64,000 nt of DNA from Thalassotalea eurytherma (GCF_030161415.1 NZ_BSSU01000004.1:124001-188000); one strand, 5' to 3'. Shown: positions 54,817-64,000, counted from the first letter of the stretch. Translations and numbers: made by a program. Notes: generated by a model not told the origin, from the sequence alone.

Positions 54817-56142
54817 TTACTCCACCACCGTCACTTGCGCAAATTGGCGATGACCATCTTTACTGCCATGAAATCCATAACCACTTTGTTTCGCGCCGAC
54901 CCACGGACTATCACCACTACCGCCAGGTCCCTTATTAATACCAATCATTCCCGAGTCAATTTCTGAGACGACTTCTCTCACGTCTTGTTGCCCAAAAATC
55001 GACGCACCTAGTCCGTATGGAGAGTTATTGGCTCGTGTAATTGCTTCTTCTTTATTTTCGACAATAGATATGGCTACCACAGGTCCGAAAGTTTCGTCCT
55101 TCTCTAATGCCATATCCGGACGAATATCAGTGATAACCGTTGGCTGGAAGTATCTGTTTTCTATAATACCGCCACCAACACGTAGCTTCGCACCTTTGCT
55201 AAGTGCATCATCAATTTGAGCCTTTATTTTGAATAATTGCTTTTGATTAATAATTGGGCCTAGTTGAGATTCTGATTCATTCCAAGGTCCAACGTTGTAC
55301 GCAGCTGCAACCTCTGTTACTTTCTTAATGAATTTATCTGCAACACCTGAAAGTACGTAGACTCTCTCTGTTGAAGTACACATTTGCCCAGAGTTTTCGA
55401 AACTACTAGCAACCGCAAAATGTGCGGCGGCGTCTATATTCGCATCATCTAAAACAATCATCGGATCGTTACCACCAAGCTCCATAATTAAGCGTTTTAG
55501 ATTCTTTGCTGATCTTTTCATGATGTCTTTACCTACCGCTAAAGAACCTGTAAAAGCGATTAAATTAATACCGTCACTTTCTACTAAGTACCTTCCTACT
55601 ATTCCATCTCCGTGTACTATATTTAACACGCCGTTGGGAAGGCTTTCATTCAACAGAGTAACCATCATCTGGGCAACTAAAGGTGTTTCTTCCGATGGTT
55701 TAAAAACCACAGTATTTCCCGCTATCAGCGCTGGGACAATTAAGTTGACGGCCATTGCCATAGGATAATTCCAAGGGGAAATGACTGCGCATACACCTAA
55801 CGAACGATACTCAATGTTTCGAGGCTTATCGGTTGTCAGCGCATTTTTTGCCTCTGTCGCATAATGCGACCCAGCAAAAAGACTGCCCCTGACTTCACTA
55901 ATACCTCTGTCATATTTTTTGCCCATTTCTTGGCATAACAGTTGTGCTAACTTTTCTTGGTGCGGTACTAATGATTTGAAGGCTTTGCTTACTATTTTCG
56001 CTCGTTCTTCAATAGGAAGTGAACGCCAACTTGCGTAAGCAGTTTTTGCTAAAGTGATAGAGTCTTCAATAACGTTTGGAGACGAAACTTCTAACTCCCC
56101 CAAGAGGTTTCCATTACTAGGATCAAATGATTGCAATAACAT
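54817..56142 (-). CDS. NAD(P)-dependent aldehyde dehydrogenase, short YneI/Sad-like type
   Basis: 441 residues, shorter at the N-terminus than most (about 480), as in the Sad/YneI group of succinate-semialdehyde dehydrogenases. ISPWNYPMAMAVNLIVPALI, MELGGNDPMIVLDDANIDAA (general base E) and NSGQMCTSTERVYV (catalytic C) are intact. First gene of a two-gene operon with the 2-oxoglutarate oxygenase, divergent from a LysR gene. Actual aldehyde unknown. Confidence 0.92.
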   Translation of the reverse strand: MLLQSFDPSNGNLLGELEVSSPNVIEDSITLAKTAYASWRSLPIEERAKIVSKAFKSLVPHQEKLAQLLCQEMGKKYDRGISEVRGSLFAGSHYATEAKNALTTDKPRNIEYRSLGVCAVISPWNYPMAMAVNLIVPALIAGNTVVFKPSEETPLVAQMMVTLLNESLPNGVLNIVHGDGIVGRYLVESDGINLIAFTGSLAVGKDIMKRSAKNLKRLIMELGGNDPMIVLDDANIDAAAHFAVASSFENSGQMCTSTERVYVLSGVADKFIKKVTEVAAAYNVGPWNESESQLGPIINQKQLFKIKAQIDDALSKGAKLRVGGGIIENRYFQPTVITDIRPDMALEKDETFGPVVAISIVENKEEAITRANNSPYGLGASIFGQQDVREVVSEIDSGMIGINKGPGGSGDSPWVGAKQSGYGFHGSKDGHRQFAQVTVVE

Positions 56143-56216
56143 ATGAGTTCCTTTTATATCGATTTAAGTAACGATCGAATAACTGTTCAAAGATGTACAG
56201 ATATTAAAACCCTAGT

Positions 56217-56258
56217 GATACAATTAGAAACAACATAAACATGTAAAAGATACAATTA
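56217..56258. promoter_or_regulatory. Direct repeats between the aldehyde dehydrogenase and lysR genes
   Basis: GATACAATTA occurs at 56217-56226 and 56249-56258 (32 bases apart), both just before the LysR start at 56267. They could be a LysR binding region for this divergent pair. Confidence 0.3.
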
Positions 56259-56266
56259 TAATTGGT

Positions 56267-57148
56267 ATGAATGATTTAGATATAAAGCAACTCAAAGTAT
56301 TACACTTACTCTTGAGAGAAAGTAATGTCTCTAAAGTCGCCCATATATTGGGGATCAGTCAGCAAGCGGTTAGCGAACATCTACGGAAGCTCAGAAACAC
56401 ATTTGGCGACCAACTATTCATCAGAAAGAGTAACGGTCTGATAGCAACTCCCTTTGCTGAATCATTAGCGCCTGAAGTAGGGAGAATAATCAACAGTATC
56501 GAGAAGCTAGTAGAACCCAAAGAATTTAATCCTACGACGGTAAAGAGTATTTTCCGAATTTGTGCAACCGACTATGCCCAGGCAGTTGTATTACCTAAAT
56601 TTTTAGCTTCAATTAGAAGCCAGGCACCAAATCTAAAAGTTATTGTACAAGACATAGAAATAGATAATTTAAGTAACTTAATGGATCGAGGTGATATAGA
56701 TCTTGTTATTTCTTTCCCACGCTTTCTCCCCCAAAAATATCCAATGGCGACTTTATTTACAGAGAACCATAAGTGTGTTGTGAATAAGAAGCATCCAAGA
56801 GCAAATGAAATATGGTCAATTGAAGATGTTGCAAAGCATCCTCAACTTATTGTGTCGCCCAAAAGGGCAAATTTAGTTGGCTCAGCTGATGACTATTTCG
56901 AAGAACGAGGCTACAAAAGAAATATTGTTATGACCCTGCCGTTTTTCTCCTCAACTGCTGATTGTGTCGCTTCTACTGATTTACTTGCTTTTTTACCGTC
57001 TAAGTTATTGAATCACTCGAATCTTCACAAGGTTAAATGCGATATCAACCTGCCAAGTTTTGATGTGGTTATTGCATGGCATCAGAGGTCCGACAAAGAC
57101 CAATTAAATAAATGGGTTAGAGATAAGATAATGGAGATTGTTTACTAG
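56267..57148 (+). CDS. LysR-family transcription regulator (Mo-hydroxylase/ALDH region)
   Basis: 293 residues; helix-turn-helix at about 20-65 (SKVAHILGISQQAVSEHLRK), effector domain about 90-290 (FRICATDYAQAVVLPKFLAS, as in NahR/LinR-like members). It is divergent from the aldehyde dehydrogenase gene with 124 bases between, so it likely controls that operon and perhaps the molybdenum hydroxylase operon further on. NahR-like regulators usually answer to aromatic compounds, which would fit an N-heterocycle pathway. Confidence 0.9.
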   Translation: MNDLDIKQLKVLHLLLRESNVSKVAHILGISQQAVSEHLRKLRNTFGDQLFIRKSNGLIATPFAESLAPEVGRIINSIEKLVEPKEFNPTTVKSIFRICATDYAQAVVLPKFLASIRSQAPNLKVIVQDIEIDNLSNLMDRGDIDLVISFPRFLPQKYPMATLFTENHKCVVNKKHPRANEIWSIEDVAKHPQLIVSPKRANLVGSADDYFEERGYKRNIVMTLPFFSSTADCVASTDLLAFLPSKLLNHSNLHKVKCDINLPSFDVVIAWHQRSDKDQLNKWVRDKIMEIVY

Positions 57149-57203
57149 TTTCTTGAACAGCTATAACTAAATTGAAAACGAGTCACACGTATTTTAAGAA
57201 CAA

Positions 57204-57231
57204 AAAAGCGAGCTTCATAGAGCTCGCTTTT
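57204..57231. terminator. Terminator hairpin between lysR and gcvP
   Basis: AAAAGCGAGCT (57204-57214) pairs with AGCTCGCTTTT (57221-57231), loop of six, with T/A runs on both sides. It serves the LysR gene from the left and gcvP from the right. Confidence 0.88.
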
Positions 57232-57240
57232 CATTTGAGA

Positions 57241-57297
57241 GTTTCCAACTAGATTTGCAGTTTCCAACTACAATTACCTAGTTTCCAACTTCAATTG
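57241..57297. repeat. Three tandem AT-rich repeats before the gcvP terminator (3' module B)
   Basis: GTTTCCAACTAGATTTGC (57241-57258), GTTTCCAACTACAATTA (57260-57276) and GTTTCCAACTTCAATTG (57281-57297); spacing 19 and 21 bases. They sit between the gcvP stop (57316) and the hairpin at 57204-57231, so on the RNA they read CAATTGAAGTTGGAAAC and similar. The same unit occurs in inverted copies in module A at 43.0 kb. Confidence 0.7.
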
Positions 57298-57315
57298 TCG
57301 TGATCAAATGATTTT

Positions 57316-60216
57316 TTAGTCTTTGTACGTATCCACACTTGGACATGAACAAATGAGGTTGCGGTCGCCGTATACATCATCAATACGGTTTACCGTTGGC
57401 CAGAATTTGTTAGCCGCAGCAGCAGGCACTGGGAATACCGCTTCAGCTACTGTATAGCCACGTGACCACTCTTCAGTAATGTCCGCTAAGGTATGAGGAG
57501 CATGGCTTAATGGGTTGTCTTCTAAAGTCCATTGGCCTTGTTCTACTTTACGAATTTCTTCACGAATACATACCATTGCTTCAATGAAACGGTCGATTTC
57601 AACTTTAGATTCAGACTCTGTTGGCTCAATCATTAATGTGCCAGCAACAGGGAATGACATGGTTGGCGCATGGAAACCGTAGTCCATTAATCGCTTAGCT
57701 ACGTCCATTTCAGTAATGCCTGACGCTTCTTTTAACGGGCGTAAATCAACAATACATTCGTGAGCAACGCGGCCATTGTTACCTGTATATAAAATTGGGT
57801 AATGTTGGCTTAGCTTGTGCGCTAAATAGTTGGCGTTCGTAATTGCGTACTTCGTTGAGTCTGTTACACCTTGCTTGCCTAACATTGCGATGTATAGGTA
57901 AGAGATACATAAAATGCCTGCACTACCCCAAGGAGCAGCAGAAACCGCATCGTTACCTTGTGTTGAGTCATCAACAGTAATCAATGGATGATCAGGTAAG
58001 AAAGGCGCTAAGTGTGCTTTAACACCAATTGGTCCCATACCTGGGCCACCACCACCGTGCGGAATAGCAAAAGTTTTATGTAAGTTTAAGTGAGATACGT
58101 CTGCACCAATGTAACCTGGTGATGTAATACCTACTTGTGCGTTCATGTTGGCGCCGTCTAAGTATACTTGACCGCCATTTTCATGAACAATGTCACAAAT
58201 ATCTTTGATTGTTTCTTCGTAAACACCGTGGGTAGATGGGTATGTGATCATGATACAAGATAAGTTCTCACGTAACTCTTGTGCTTTCGCCTTTAAGTCA
58301 ACCATGTCAACGTTACCGCTCTTATCACAGTCTACAACCACAACTTTCATACCAACCATTTGCGCTGACGCAGGGTTAGTACCGTGTGCAGAAGAAGGAA
58401 TTAAACAAATGTTACGATGCGCATCACCGCGGCTCTCGTGGTACTTATGAATAGCGATTAAACCAGCATACTCACCTTGTGCACCTGAATTAGGTTGCAT
58501 TGAGATGTTATCGTAGCCTGTCAATTCAACTAACCATTTGCCAAGCTCATCAATCATCTGCTTGTAACCTTGTGCTTGGTTAATTGGTGCAAATGGGTGC
58601 ATGTGAGCAAATTCAGGCCATGAAACTGGAATCATTTGTGCTGTAGCGTTTAATTTCATCGTACATGAGCCCAATGAAATCATTGAGTGATTTAACGCTA
58701 AATCTTTGTTTTCTAATTTCTTAATATAACGAAGCATTTCTGTTTCGCTATGGTACGAGTTAAATACTTCGTGCGTTAAGAATGTTGATTGACGTTGTAA
58801 CTCAGCTGGAATTGATGAATGACCACACTCAACAATCTTGGTATCTAACGCCGCTACATCTAAACCATGACCTTCGCCAAGTAACACATCAAATAGTACT
58901 GCGATGTCTTCACGTGTTGTTGTTTCGTCAATTGAAACACTTATCTGGCCTTCAACATCGCTACGTAAATTCATGTCGCTTGCTAATGCACGAGCAACAA
59001 TTTCATCTTTGTTATCTACGTTAAATGTTAGCGTATCAAAGTAGTTAGCATGAATAGCTGTTAGGCCTTTCGTTGCTGTACCTAAACATAAAATGTCAGC
59101 TAAACGGTGAATACGATTAGCAATGGTTTTTAAACCATCTGGGCCATGGTAAACCGCATAAAATGCAGCCATGTTCGCTAATAAAACCTGTGCAGTACAA
59201 ATGTTTGAATTAGCTTTTTCACGACGAATGTGTTGCTCACGTGTTTGCATTGCCATACGCATCGCGTTGTTACCGCGTGTATCTTTTGACACACCAATAA
59301 TACGGCCTGGCATTGAACGTTTGTATTTGTCAGATGTAGTAAAGAATGCAGCGTGAGGACCACCGTAACCCATTGGTACACCAAAACGTTGTGATGAACC
59401 AATCACTACGTCAGCACCTAACTTACCTGGCGCTTCTAAAAGCACTAAGCTCATAATGTCGGCCGCTACCGCAATAATGCCTTTTTTGCTGTGCACTGTT
59501 GCAATAGTTTCACGAATATCTACCACTTCACCTGTTGCGCTTGGGTATTGAACTAAAGCACCGAACACATCGTGTTCAGCAATTTCGCTTACTGGCGCAA
59601 CGACAACGTCAAAACCAAAGAATTCTGCACGGTTTTTAACAACTGAAATCGTTTGTGGGTATACATCGTCAGCGATGAAGTAAGTATTACACTTCTTGTT
59701 TTTTGATACACGTTTAGCTAATGCCATAGCTTCTGCAGCCGCTGTACCTTCATCAAGTAATGATGCTGACGCTAAGTCTAAACCTGTTAAGTCTAAACAC
59801 ATTTGTTGGTAGTTTAATAACGACTCTAAACGACCTTGCGCAATTTCTGGTTGGTAAGGCGTATAAGCCGTGTACCAACCTGGATTTTCTAACACATTAC
59901 GTAAAATTACGTTCGGTGTTAATGTGCCGTAATAACCTAAACCAATGAACGATTTATTTACTTTATTTAGGCTTGCTACTGCTTTTAAATCAGTTAGTGC
60001 TTTAACTTCTGTTTTACTTTCTTCGATCGCAGGTAGTTGCGATAAACGAATATTTTGAGGCACAATTTCATCAATTAATGCGTCAACAGATTCTGCGCCA
60101 ATGTCAGCTAACATGGCTTTTGTTTGTGCTTCATCTGGGCCGATGTGGCGACGAATAAAATCTTGTGTTTGCTCTAACTGCGCTAGAGACAATGAGCTAT
60201 GCGATTGAGTAGTCAT
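57316..60216 (-). CDS. gcvP: Glycine dehydrogenase (decarboxylating), P protein
   Basis: 966-residue PLP enzyme that decarboxylates glycine and passes the aminomethyl group to the lipoyl arm of GcvH. Homodimeric full-length form, with N-terminal ([20 protein letters not shown]) and C-terminal halves of the same fold. The PLP lysine is in [20 protein letters not shown]. Length is the usual 950-970. It follows gcvH by 178 bases and a terminator, so it likely has its own promoter as well as some read-through. Confidence 0.98.
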   Translation of the reverse strand: MTTQSHSSLSLAQLEQTQDFIRRHIGPDEAQTKAMLADIGAESVDALIDEIVPQNIRLSQLPAIEESKTEVKALTDLKAVASLNKVNKSFIGLGYYGTLTPNVILRNVLENPGWYTAYTPYQPEIAQGRLESLLNYQQMCLDLTGLDLASASLLDEGTAAAEAMALAKRVSKNKKCNTYFIADDVYPQTISVVKNRAEFFGFDVVVAPVSEIAEHDVFGALVQYPSATGEVVDIRETIATVHSKKGIIAVAADIMSLVLLEAPGKLGADVVIGSSQRFGVPMGYGGPHAAFFTTSDKYKRSMPGRIIGVSKDTRGNNAMRMAMQTREQHIRREKANSNICTAQVLLANMAAFYAVYHGPDGLKTIANRIHRLADILCLGTATKGLTAIHANYFDTLTFNVDNKDEIVARALASDMNLRSDVEGQISVSIDETTTREDIAVLFDVLLGEGHGLDVAALDTKIVECGHSSIPAELQRQSTFLTHEVFNSYHSETEMLRYIKKLENKDLALNHSMISLGSCTMKLNATAQMIPVSWPEFAHMHPFAPINQAQGYKQMIDELGKWLVELTGYDNISMQPNSGAQGEYAGLIAIHKYHESRGDAHRNICLIPSSAHGTNPASAQMVGMKVVVVDCDKSGNVDMVDLKAKAQELRENLSCIMITYPSTHGVYEETIKDICDIVHENGGQVYLDGANMNAQVGITSPGYIGADVSHLNLHKTFAIPHGGGGPGMGPIGVKAHLAPFLPDHPLITVDDSTQGNDAVSAAPWGSAGILCISYLYIAMLGKQGVTDSTKYAITNANYLAHKLSQHYPILYTGNNGRVAHECIVDLRPLKEASGITEMDVAKRLMDYGFHAPTMSFPVAGTLMIEPTESESKVEIDRFIEAMVCIREEIRKVEQGQWTLEDNPLSHAPHTLADITEEWSRGYTVAEAVFPVPAAAANKFWPTVNRIDDVYGDRNLICSCPSVDTYKD

Positions 60217-60341
60217 AAAACAACAATACCTAAAAAATGGCTAATTTGTGTCATAGAACACCTAATTATAGATGACTATTAACTTTCACTTTTTAGTTTG
60301 AGGAAAGAGTAGATTGCTAACCTAAAACTAAAGCCTGATTT

Positions 60342-60376
60342 AAAAAAAGAAGCCCCGTAAGAATACTTACGAGGCC
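60342..60376 (-). terminator. Terminator downstream of gcvH
   Basis: GCCCCGTAAG (60352-60361) pairs with CTTACGAGGC (60366-60375) with one mismatch. On the minus strand it is followed by TTCTTTTTTT. It begins 19 bases after the gcvH stop. Confidence 0.85.
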
Positions 60377-60394
60377 TTTAAATTTTGTTGACGA

Positions 60395-60784
60395 TTAGTC
60401 TTCGTCAATTGAGTTTGCGTAACCTTCAGCGTCAAGCAAGCCGTCTAACTCACTTGCGTCTTCAAGTTTTACTTTGAACATCCAACCGTCACCGAAAGCG
60501 TCAGAGTTAACTAACTCAGGTGAGTCTTCTAAGTCTTCGTTCACTTCAACAACTTCACCTGTAATTGGTGCGTAAATATCTGAAGCCGCTTTTACTGATT
60601 CTGCAACTGCAACATCGTCGCCAGTGCTAACAGTTTCACCAACTTCTGGTAACTCAACAAATACCATGTCACCTAAAAGCTCTTGTGCATGCTCTGTAAT
60701 ACCTACAGTTACGATGCCGTCACCTTCGTTACGTACCCACTCGTGTGACGTTGCGTATTTTAACTCTGAAGGAATGTTACTCAT
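60395..60784 (-). CDS. gcvH: Glycine cleavage system H protein
   Basis: 129-residue lipoyl carrier that shuttles the aminomethyl group from GcvP to GcvT. The lipoylated lysine is K65 in [15 protein letters not shown]. The ATG at 60784 is right: it gives [20 protein letters not shown] like other GcvH proteins; the frame is open to 60886 without similarity. It lies between gcvT and gcvP, separated from gcvT by the repeat-rich gap 60785-61054. Confidence 0.98.
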   Translation of the reverse strand: MSNIPSELKYATSHEWVRNEGDGIVTVGITEHAQELLGDMVFVELPEVGETVSTGDDVAVAESVKAASDIYAPITGEVVEVNEDLEDSPELVNSDAFGDGWMFKVKLEDASELDGLLDAEGYANSIDED

Positions 60785-60902
60785 TTTTATGTTCCTAATT
60801 ATTAAGTGTTTTAAATCTTTTTCTGAGCTTTTTGCTCTCGTTAGCAATCTACTTTCTGAATATAGAGCATCTGCCAACTTTATCAATAATCTTTTTTATA
60901 AA

Positions 60903-61004
60903 GTTCGAGATTGCGGCCTTCGCCACAATGACGACTGTTCGAGATTGCGGCCTTCGCCACAATGACGACTGTTCGAGATTGCGGCCTTCGCCACAATGAC
61001 GACT
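60903..61004. repeat. Three perfect 34-bp tandem repeats (REP-like dyads)
   Basis: Units at 60903-60936, 60937-60970 and 60971-61004, each beginning GTTCGAGATTGCGGCCTTCG and ending CACAATGACGACT, identical to each other. Each holds a dyad (TTGCGGCCTTCGCCACAA). They are inverted relatives of the REP-like unit at 61021-61046. They lie in the gcvT-gcvH spacer and so would be in the gcvTH messenger. Confidence 0.85.
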
Positions 61005-61020
61005 ATTCGTTTCTACGAAC

Positions 61021-61046
61021 GTCATTCCTGCGAAGGCAGGAATCTC
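61021..61046. repeat. REP-like dyad GTCATTCC...GGAATCTC
   Basis: GTCATTCCTGCGAAGGCAGG followed by AATCTC, with stem CCTGC/GCAGG. Widely scattered in many proteobacterial genomes; sits 9 bases past the gcvT stop and faces the three inverted copies at 60903-61004. Confidence 0.75.
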
Positions 61047-61054
61047 TTAGCTAA

Positions 61055-62143
61055 TTAAAGTACAGACTTACCGTTACGAACGAAGCTAGGCTTCACTACG
61101 GCAACTTTCACTAGCTTTTTACGCATTTCAACTTCTACTGTGTCACCTACTTTAACCGCGCGTGGTACACGAGCCATAGCAACTGAATGGCCTAACGTTG
61201 GTGAGAATGTACCTGAAGTAATAACACCTTCGCCTTCAGCCGTTACCACTTTTAAACCGCCACGTAAAACGCCTTTTTCTTCTAATACTAGGCCAACTAA
61301 CTTAGGTTGGTCGCCCGCAGCGCGTTGCTCAGCTAAAACCGTTTTACCATTGAAGTCACGTGCTTCATCATCCCAGCTAATTGTCCAAGCCATATTCGCA
61401 GCTAATGGCGAAACAGACTCATCCATATCTTGGCCATATAAGTTCATGCCAGCTTCTAAACGCAATGTGTCACGCGCCCCTAAACCACAAGGTTTAACAC
61501 CTGCGTCTACTAGTTGTTGCCATAAATCTTCAGCTTCATCTTGTGGTACAACAATTTCATAACCGGCTTCACCAGTATAACCTGTTGTAGCAATGAATAA
61601 GCTACCAGCTTGAGCACCAAAGAATGGCTTCATACCATCTACAGCTTGTGTTTGCTCTGCATTTAATAAGGTTGCTACTTTTGCTTTTGCTTGCGGGCCT
61701 TGTACAGCGATCATGCCAAATTCTGGGCGTTCAGTAATTGTCACTGAAAACTCTTGTGCTTGTTCTGCAATCCACGCTAAATCTTTTACACGTGTTGCTG
61801 AGTTAACCACTAAGCGATATTGCGTTTCGGTAAAGAAGTAAATAATAAGGTCATCAATTACACCACCTTCAAGGTTACACATACCTGTATAAAGTGCTTT
61901 ACCTGCAACATTTAATTTGTCTACGTCGTTGATCACAAGTTTACGTAAGAATGCCTTCGCATCATCGCCTTCAACATCAACAATTGTCATGTGTGAAACG
62001 TCAAACATACCCGCGTCTTGGCGAACGGCGTGATGCTCTTCTATTTGAGAACCATAGTTAATTGGCATTTCCCAGCCGTGAAAATCAACCATTTTAGCGC
62101 CAGATTCTAGGTGCTTTGCATGTAATACGGTTTTATTCGACAT
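61055..62143 (-). CDS. gcvT: Aminomethyltransferase, glycine cleavage T protein
   Basis: 362-residue tetrahydrofolate-dependent enzyme that releases ammonia from the GcvH-bound intermediate and makes 5,10-methylene-THF. [20 protein letters not shown] at the start, [20 protein letters not shown], and the C-terminal [20 protein letters not shown] are standard. First gene of gcvT-gcvH-gcvP. A good promoter lies about 110 bases upstream; no glycine riboswitch was recognised. Confidence 0.97.
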   Translation of the reverse strand: MSNKTVLHAKHLESGAKMVDFHGWEMPINYGSQIEEHHAVRQDAGMFDVSHMTIVDVEGDDAKAFLRKLVINDVDKLNVAGKALYTGMCNLEGGVIDDLIIYFFTETQYRLVVNSATRVKDLAWIAEQAQEFSVTITERPEFGMIAVQGPQAKAKVATLLNAEQTQAVDGMKPFFGAQAGSLFIATTGYTGEAGYEIVVPQDEAEDLWQQLVDAGVKPCGLGARDTLRLEAGMNLYGQDMDESVSPLAANMAWTISWDDEARDFNGKTVLAEQRAAGDQPKLVGLVLEEKGVLRGGLKVVTAEGEGVITSGTFSPTLGHSVAMARVPRAVKVGDTVEVEMRKKLVKVAVVKPSFVRNGKSVL

Positions 62144-62253
62144 CGTATTGTTCCACTTATGTTGTAGTTTATTTTGTGATTCAAGATTAACGCTTGTAGA
62201 AGAATTTTAGTCAAAAACTGCTATTTGCGTGTACTTTTTATTAATTGCGCAAG

Positions 62254-62282
62254 ATTATAGCGACGCAACCAACCGTGATCAA
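62254..62282 (-). promoter_or_regulatory. Sigma-70 promoter of gcvT
   Basis: On the minus strand TTGATC (62282-62277), 17-base spacer, TATAAT (62259-62254). It is 111 bases before the gcvT ATG, in the 251-base gap between ubiI and gcvT. Confidence 0.65.
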
Positions 62283-62394
62283 TAAAATACCAGCAAAATA
62301 CAAATAAAAAACCACTTAATTAAATAGTTCCGAAGAATATTTAATATAATCAACCTTTATGAAATTTAATTCTTATTTTTACCTACGTTTTACG

Positions 62395-63624
62395 TTAGGT
62401 TATCGACCAGTTTTCTTTTTGCTTAGATAAACTCGGTAAATGTGATTTTTCACCAAGTGCTTGCTTGATCATTAACTGCTTGGCAGGCTTAACTTTATTG
62501 ATAAGATCTAACCCGAAACCTCGAAGTGTCTGCAGAGGTAAAGGCAATGGCGCAAAAATTTGTTTAATTGCTTCCATCGCACTGATCATTTCTATCGCGT
62601 CGTTTTTACGCCAGCGGGCAAAGGCTTTTAATGCCACTGTCGAATTTATATCGGTGAACTGATTTTGCTTACTTAATTGTGCAAAACAATCAGCGAGTGC
62701 CGCTGCATCGACTAAACCTAAATTAACGCCTTGTCCTGCCAACGGGTGAATTGTATGAGCTGCGTCACCAATTAAAATAGCCCGCTCTTTCATAAAGTCT
62801 CTGGCCAAACGCATTTTTAATGGGTACGTATAACGTTCACTCGCCAGTTCAAGTTGTCCTAATTTACCGTCACTTGCCGAGGTAAGCTGCTTTGCAAACT
62901 CCTCAGGTGAAAGTGCAGCTAAGTCATTTGCCTGTTCAGGTGATGTAGACCAAACAATTGAATAGCTGCCTGGCTCGTATAAAGGAAGAAACGCTAAAGG
63001 ACCAGAAGGTAAAAATACTTGCCAAGCCGTCGGTGTTAGATGTTGCTTAGTGTTAACCGTAGCCACTAGTGCATGATGATCATAGTCTCGAAAGGTCATT
63101 GGCATATCAATTTGACTACGTAGCCATGAATTAGCGCCATCTGCGCCAACAACATAGCTTGCCATTATTGGCATTTGGCCGTCGATACTGGCAAATACTT
63201 CGCTGTCACCCATTCCTAAACTAGCAATTTTTTGATCAATAATGGTAATCCCACTATCTGCTTGTACTTTCTGCCATAACGCTGTTCGTATGACATTGTT
63301 TTCAATAATTGATCCTAGGTTTTCTTTATCAACATCTTGTGCTGAAAAATTGAGAGAGCCACCTGCATCTTTATCCCATATATGCATGCCTTGATAAGGC
63401 TGATAACGCATATTAGTGATCAACGGCCATACATCAAGGTTCTTAAATACTTGTTCACTGGCTTGATTTATCGCACTGACACGTACTTCAGGATCTTTGG
63501 TGAGTTCACAGGGGCTTGTATTATCAACAACGGCTACGGTTAAAGAAGAAAGCTTACGCACAGCTAACGCGAGCGTTAACCCAACCATGCCACCGCCAAT
63601 AATAAGTAAATCGTATTTTTGCAT
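62395..63624 (-). CDS. ubiI: FAD-dependent ubiquinone-biosynthesis hydroxylase (UbiI/VisC)
   Basis: 409-residue UbiH/UbiF/VisC-family monooxygenase. The dinucleotide fold is YDLLIIGGGMVGLTLALAVR at the N-terminus, the DG motif is VVGADGANSWLR, and the second FAD motif is ILIGDAAHTIHPLAGQGVNL. UbiI hydroxylates C5 of the ubiquinone ring. Assignment to UbiI rather than UbiF rests on its place just after ubiH and before gcvT, the order in E. coli and relatives. It starts 31 bases after the ubiH stop. Confidence 0.9.
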   Translation of the reverse strand: MQKYDLLIIGGGMVGLTLALAVRKLSSLTVAVVDNTSPCELTKDPEVRVSAINQASEQVFKNLDVWPLITNMRYQPYQGMHIWDKDAGGSLNFSAQDVDKENLGSIIENNVIRTALWQKVQADSGITIIDQKIASLGMGDSEVFASIDGQMPIMASYVVGADGANSWLRSQIDMPMTFRDYDHHALVATVNTKQHLTPTAWQVFLPSGPLAFLPLYEPGSYSIVWSTSPEQANDLAALSPEEFAKQLTSASDGKLGQLELASERYTYPLKMRLARDFMKERAILIGDAAHTIHPLAGQGVNLGLVDAAALADCFAQLSKQNQFTDINSTVALKAFARWRKNDAIEMISAMEAIKQIFAPLPLPLQTLRGFGLDLINKVKPAKQLMIKQALGEKSHLPSLSKQKENWSIT

Positions 63625-63655
63625 GTTAAAACTCTTTTCAGTAAGCCTTTATACG

Positions 63656-64000
63656 TTAGTAGCCCATTGTTTTGGCAACGAACGGATGCTTAATGCACGC
63701 CAGATAATTGAGTGCTTTTAAGCCGATATTTCTGCCAATAACCAGTGGTGGTAAATCGTTTGAAAATAATGTTACTAGCGAATCTGTTAAGCCGATCACT
63801 TGTTGATGATCTTGTTTTCTCATCATTTGATAGTGTTGTAACAAATTCAGGCCACCAATATCTTGATCATCATCAAGCGCCTGCTGTAATACCTTGGCTA
63901 AATCACGAGTATCTCGTAATCCCAAATTAAAACCCTGACCAGCTATCGGATGAATAGTATGTGAGGCATTACCAATTAAAATAGTACGGTGATAAACCTG
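63656..64000 (-). CDS. ubiH: 2-octaprenyl-6-methoxyphenol hydroxylase UbiH, C-terminal part
   Basis: C-terminal 114 residues of a UbiH-type FAD monooxygenase, cut by the right edge (the family is about 390-400). The second FAD motif lies at the edge (ILIGNASHTIHPIAGQGFNL), followed by GLRDTRDLAKVLQQ. The Asn-Ala-Ser variant of the GDAAH motif is typical of UbiH rather than UbiI. UbiH hydroxylates C1 of the ring. Upstream should be pepP. Confidence 0.92.
   Translation of the reverse strand, partial: QVYHRTILIGNASHTIHPIAGQGFNLGLRDTRDLAKVLQQALDDDQDIGGLNLLQHYQMMRKQDHQQVIGLTDSLVTLFSNDLPPLVIGRNIGLKALNYLACIKHPFVAKTMGY

Noticed and set aside
57241-57297. Possible CRISPR array or iterons
   Set aside because: Units are only 16-18 bases, spacers 1-4 bases and not unique, no cas genes nearby, and identical layout recurs at operon 3' ends.
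60903-61004. Possible CRISPR array (34-bp identical repeats)
   Set aside because: The repeats are directly tandem with no spacers and each is a REP-like dyad.
61140-61562. 140-codon open frame opposite gcvT
   Set aside because: Antisense shadow of a highly conserved gene.
62144-62394. Glycine riboswitch before gcvT
   Set aside because: I looked for the conserved GGAGAG.../CCGAAGG blocks on the minus strand and saw none; the gap contains an ordinary promoter.

Overview
The window looks like chromosomal DNA of an AT-rich marine gammaproteobacterium, probably Alteromonadales near Colwelliaceae (Colwellia/Thalassotalea). This rests on the ubiH-ubiI-gcvT-gcvH-gcvP order, an E. coli-length inosine-guanosine kinase, a YaeQ protein, a MshA-type pilin and two large TonB-dependent receptors. 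The assignment is inference from gene content. No rRNA, tRNA, CRISPR array or replication origin was recognised.

Layout. 1-9.5 kb holds housekeeping and small metabolic genes: the N-terminal part of ccoG, a MocR regulator, a secreted HExxH protein, rsgA, the formaldehyde-detoxifying pair adhC-fghA, a DUF417 membrane protein, a periplasmic solute-binding protein, a double cupin and a PhnA zinc-ribbon protein. 9.9-13.3 kb holds gsk facing a lipoprotein that fuses a DNase I-fold nuclease to a class C acid phosphatase, plausibly a nucleic-acid scavenging pair. 13.5-16.7 kb holds yaeQ, a 55-residue protein with its own terminator, an unknown gene, a lone type IV pilin and a 170-bp MITE-like element that supplies the stop codon of the next gene. 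16.7-31 kb is a minus-strand catabolic and uptake region: MFS transporter, serine hydrolase and TPR-sulfotransferase as one operon; TonB receptor and nitrilase-fold amidase downstream of a MocR regulator with an extra C-terminal domain; and gabDT with a divergent LysR gene.

31-43 kb is an accessory region with decay. It holds a transposase remnant, a lipoprotein gene cut by an in-frame TGA, a two-component system with two LTxxQ (Spy/CpxP-like) periplasmic proteins around a second TonB receptor, and a lipoprotein esterase whose catalytic-His segment has been shifted out of frame. 43-48.7 kb is a seven-gene operon (MdaB-like quinone reductase, peroxiredoxin, cupin, DsbA-like, AhpD-like, LtrA, voltage-gated-type K+ channel) divergent from an HxlR regulator. 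I read it as an electrophile/peroxide defence operon. 49.2-57.1 kb holds a periplasmic molybdenum hydroxylase (2Fe-2S subunit, Tat-exported Mo subunit, di-haem cytochrome c, XdhC), together with an aldehyde dehydrogenase, a 2-oxoglutarate oxygenase and a LysR regulator. 57.3-64 kb is the glycine cleavage system gcvT-gcvH-gcvP preceded by ubiI and the C-terminal part of ubiH.

The most unusual non-coding signal is a family of 16-18 nt AT-rich repeats. They occur two to six at a time between the stop codon of a minus-strand operon and its terminator hairpin, at four separate loci (about 16.3, 33.8, 43.0 and 57.2 kb). I do not recognise them from any known family.
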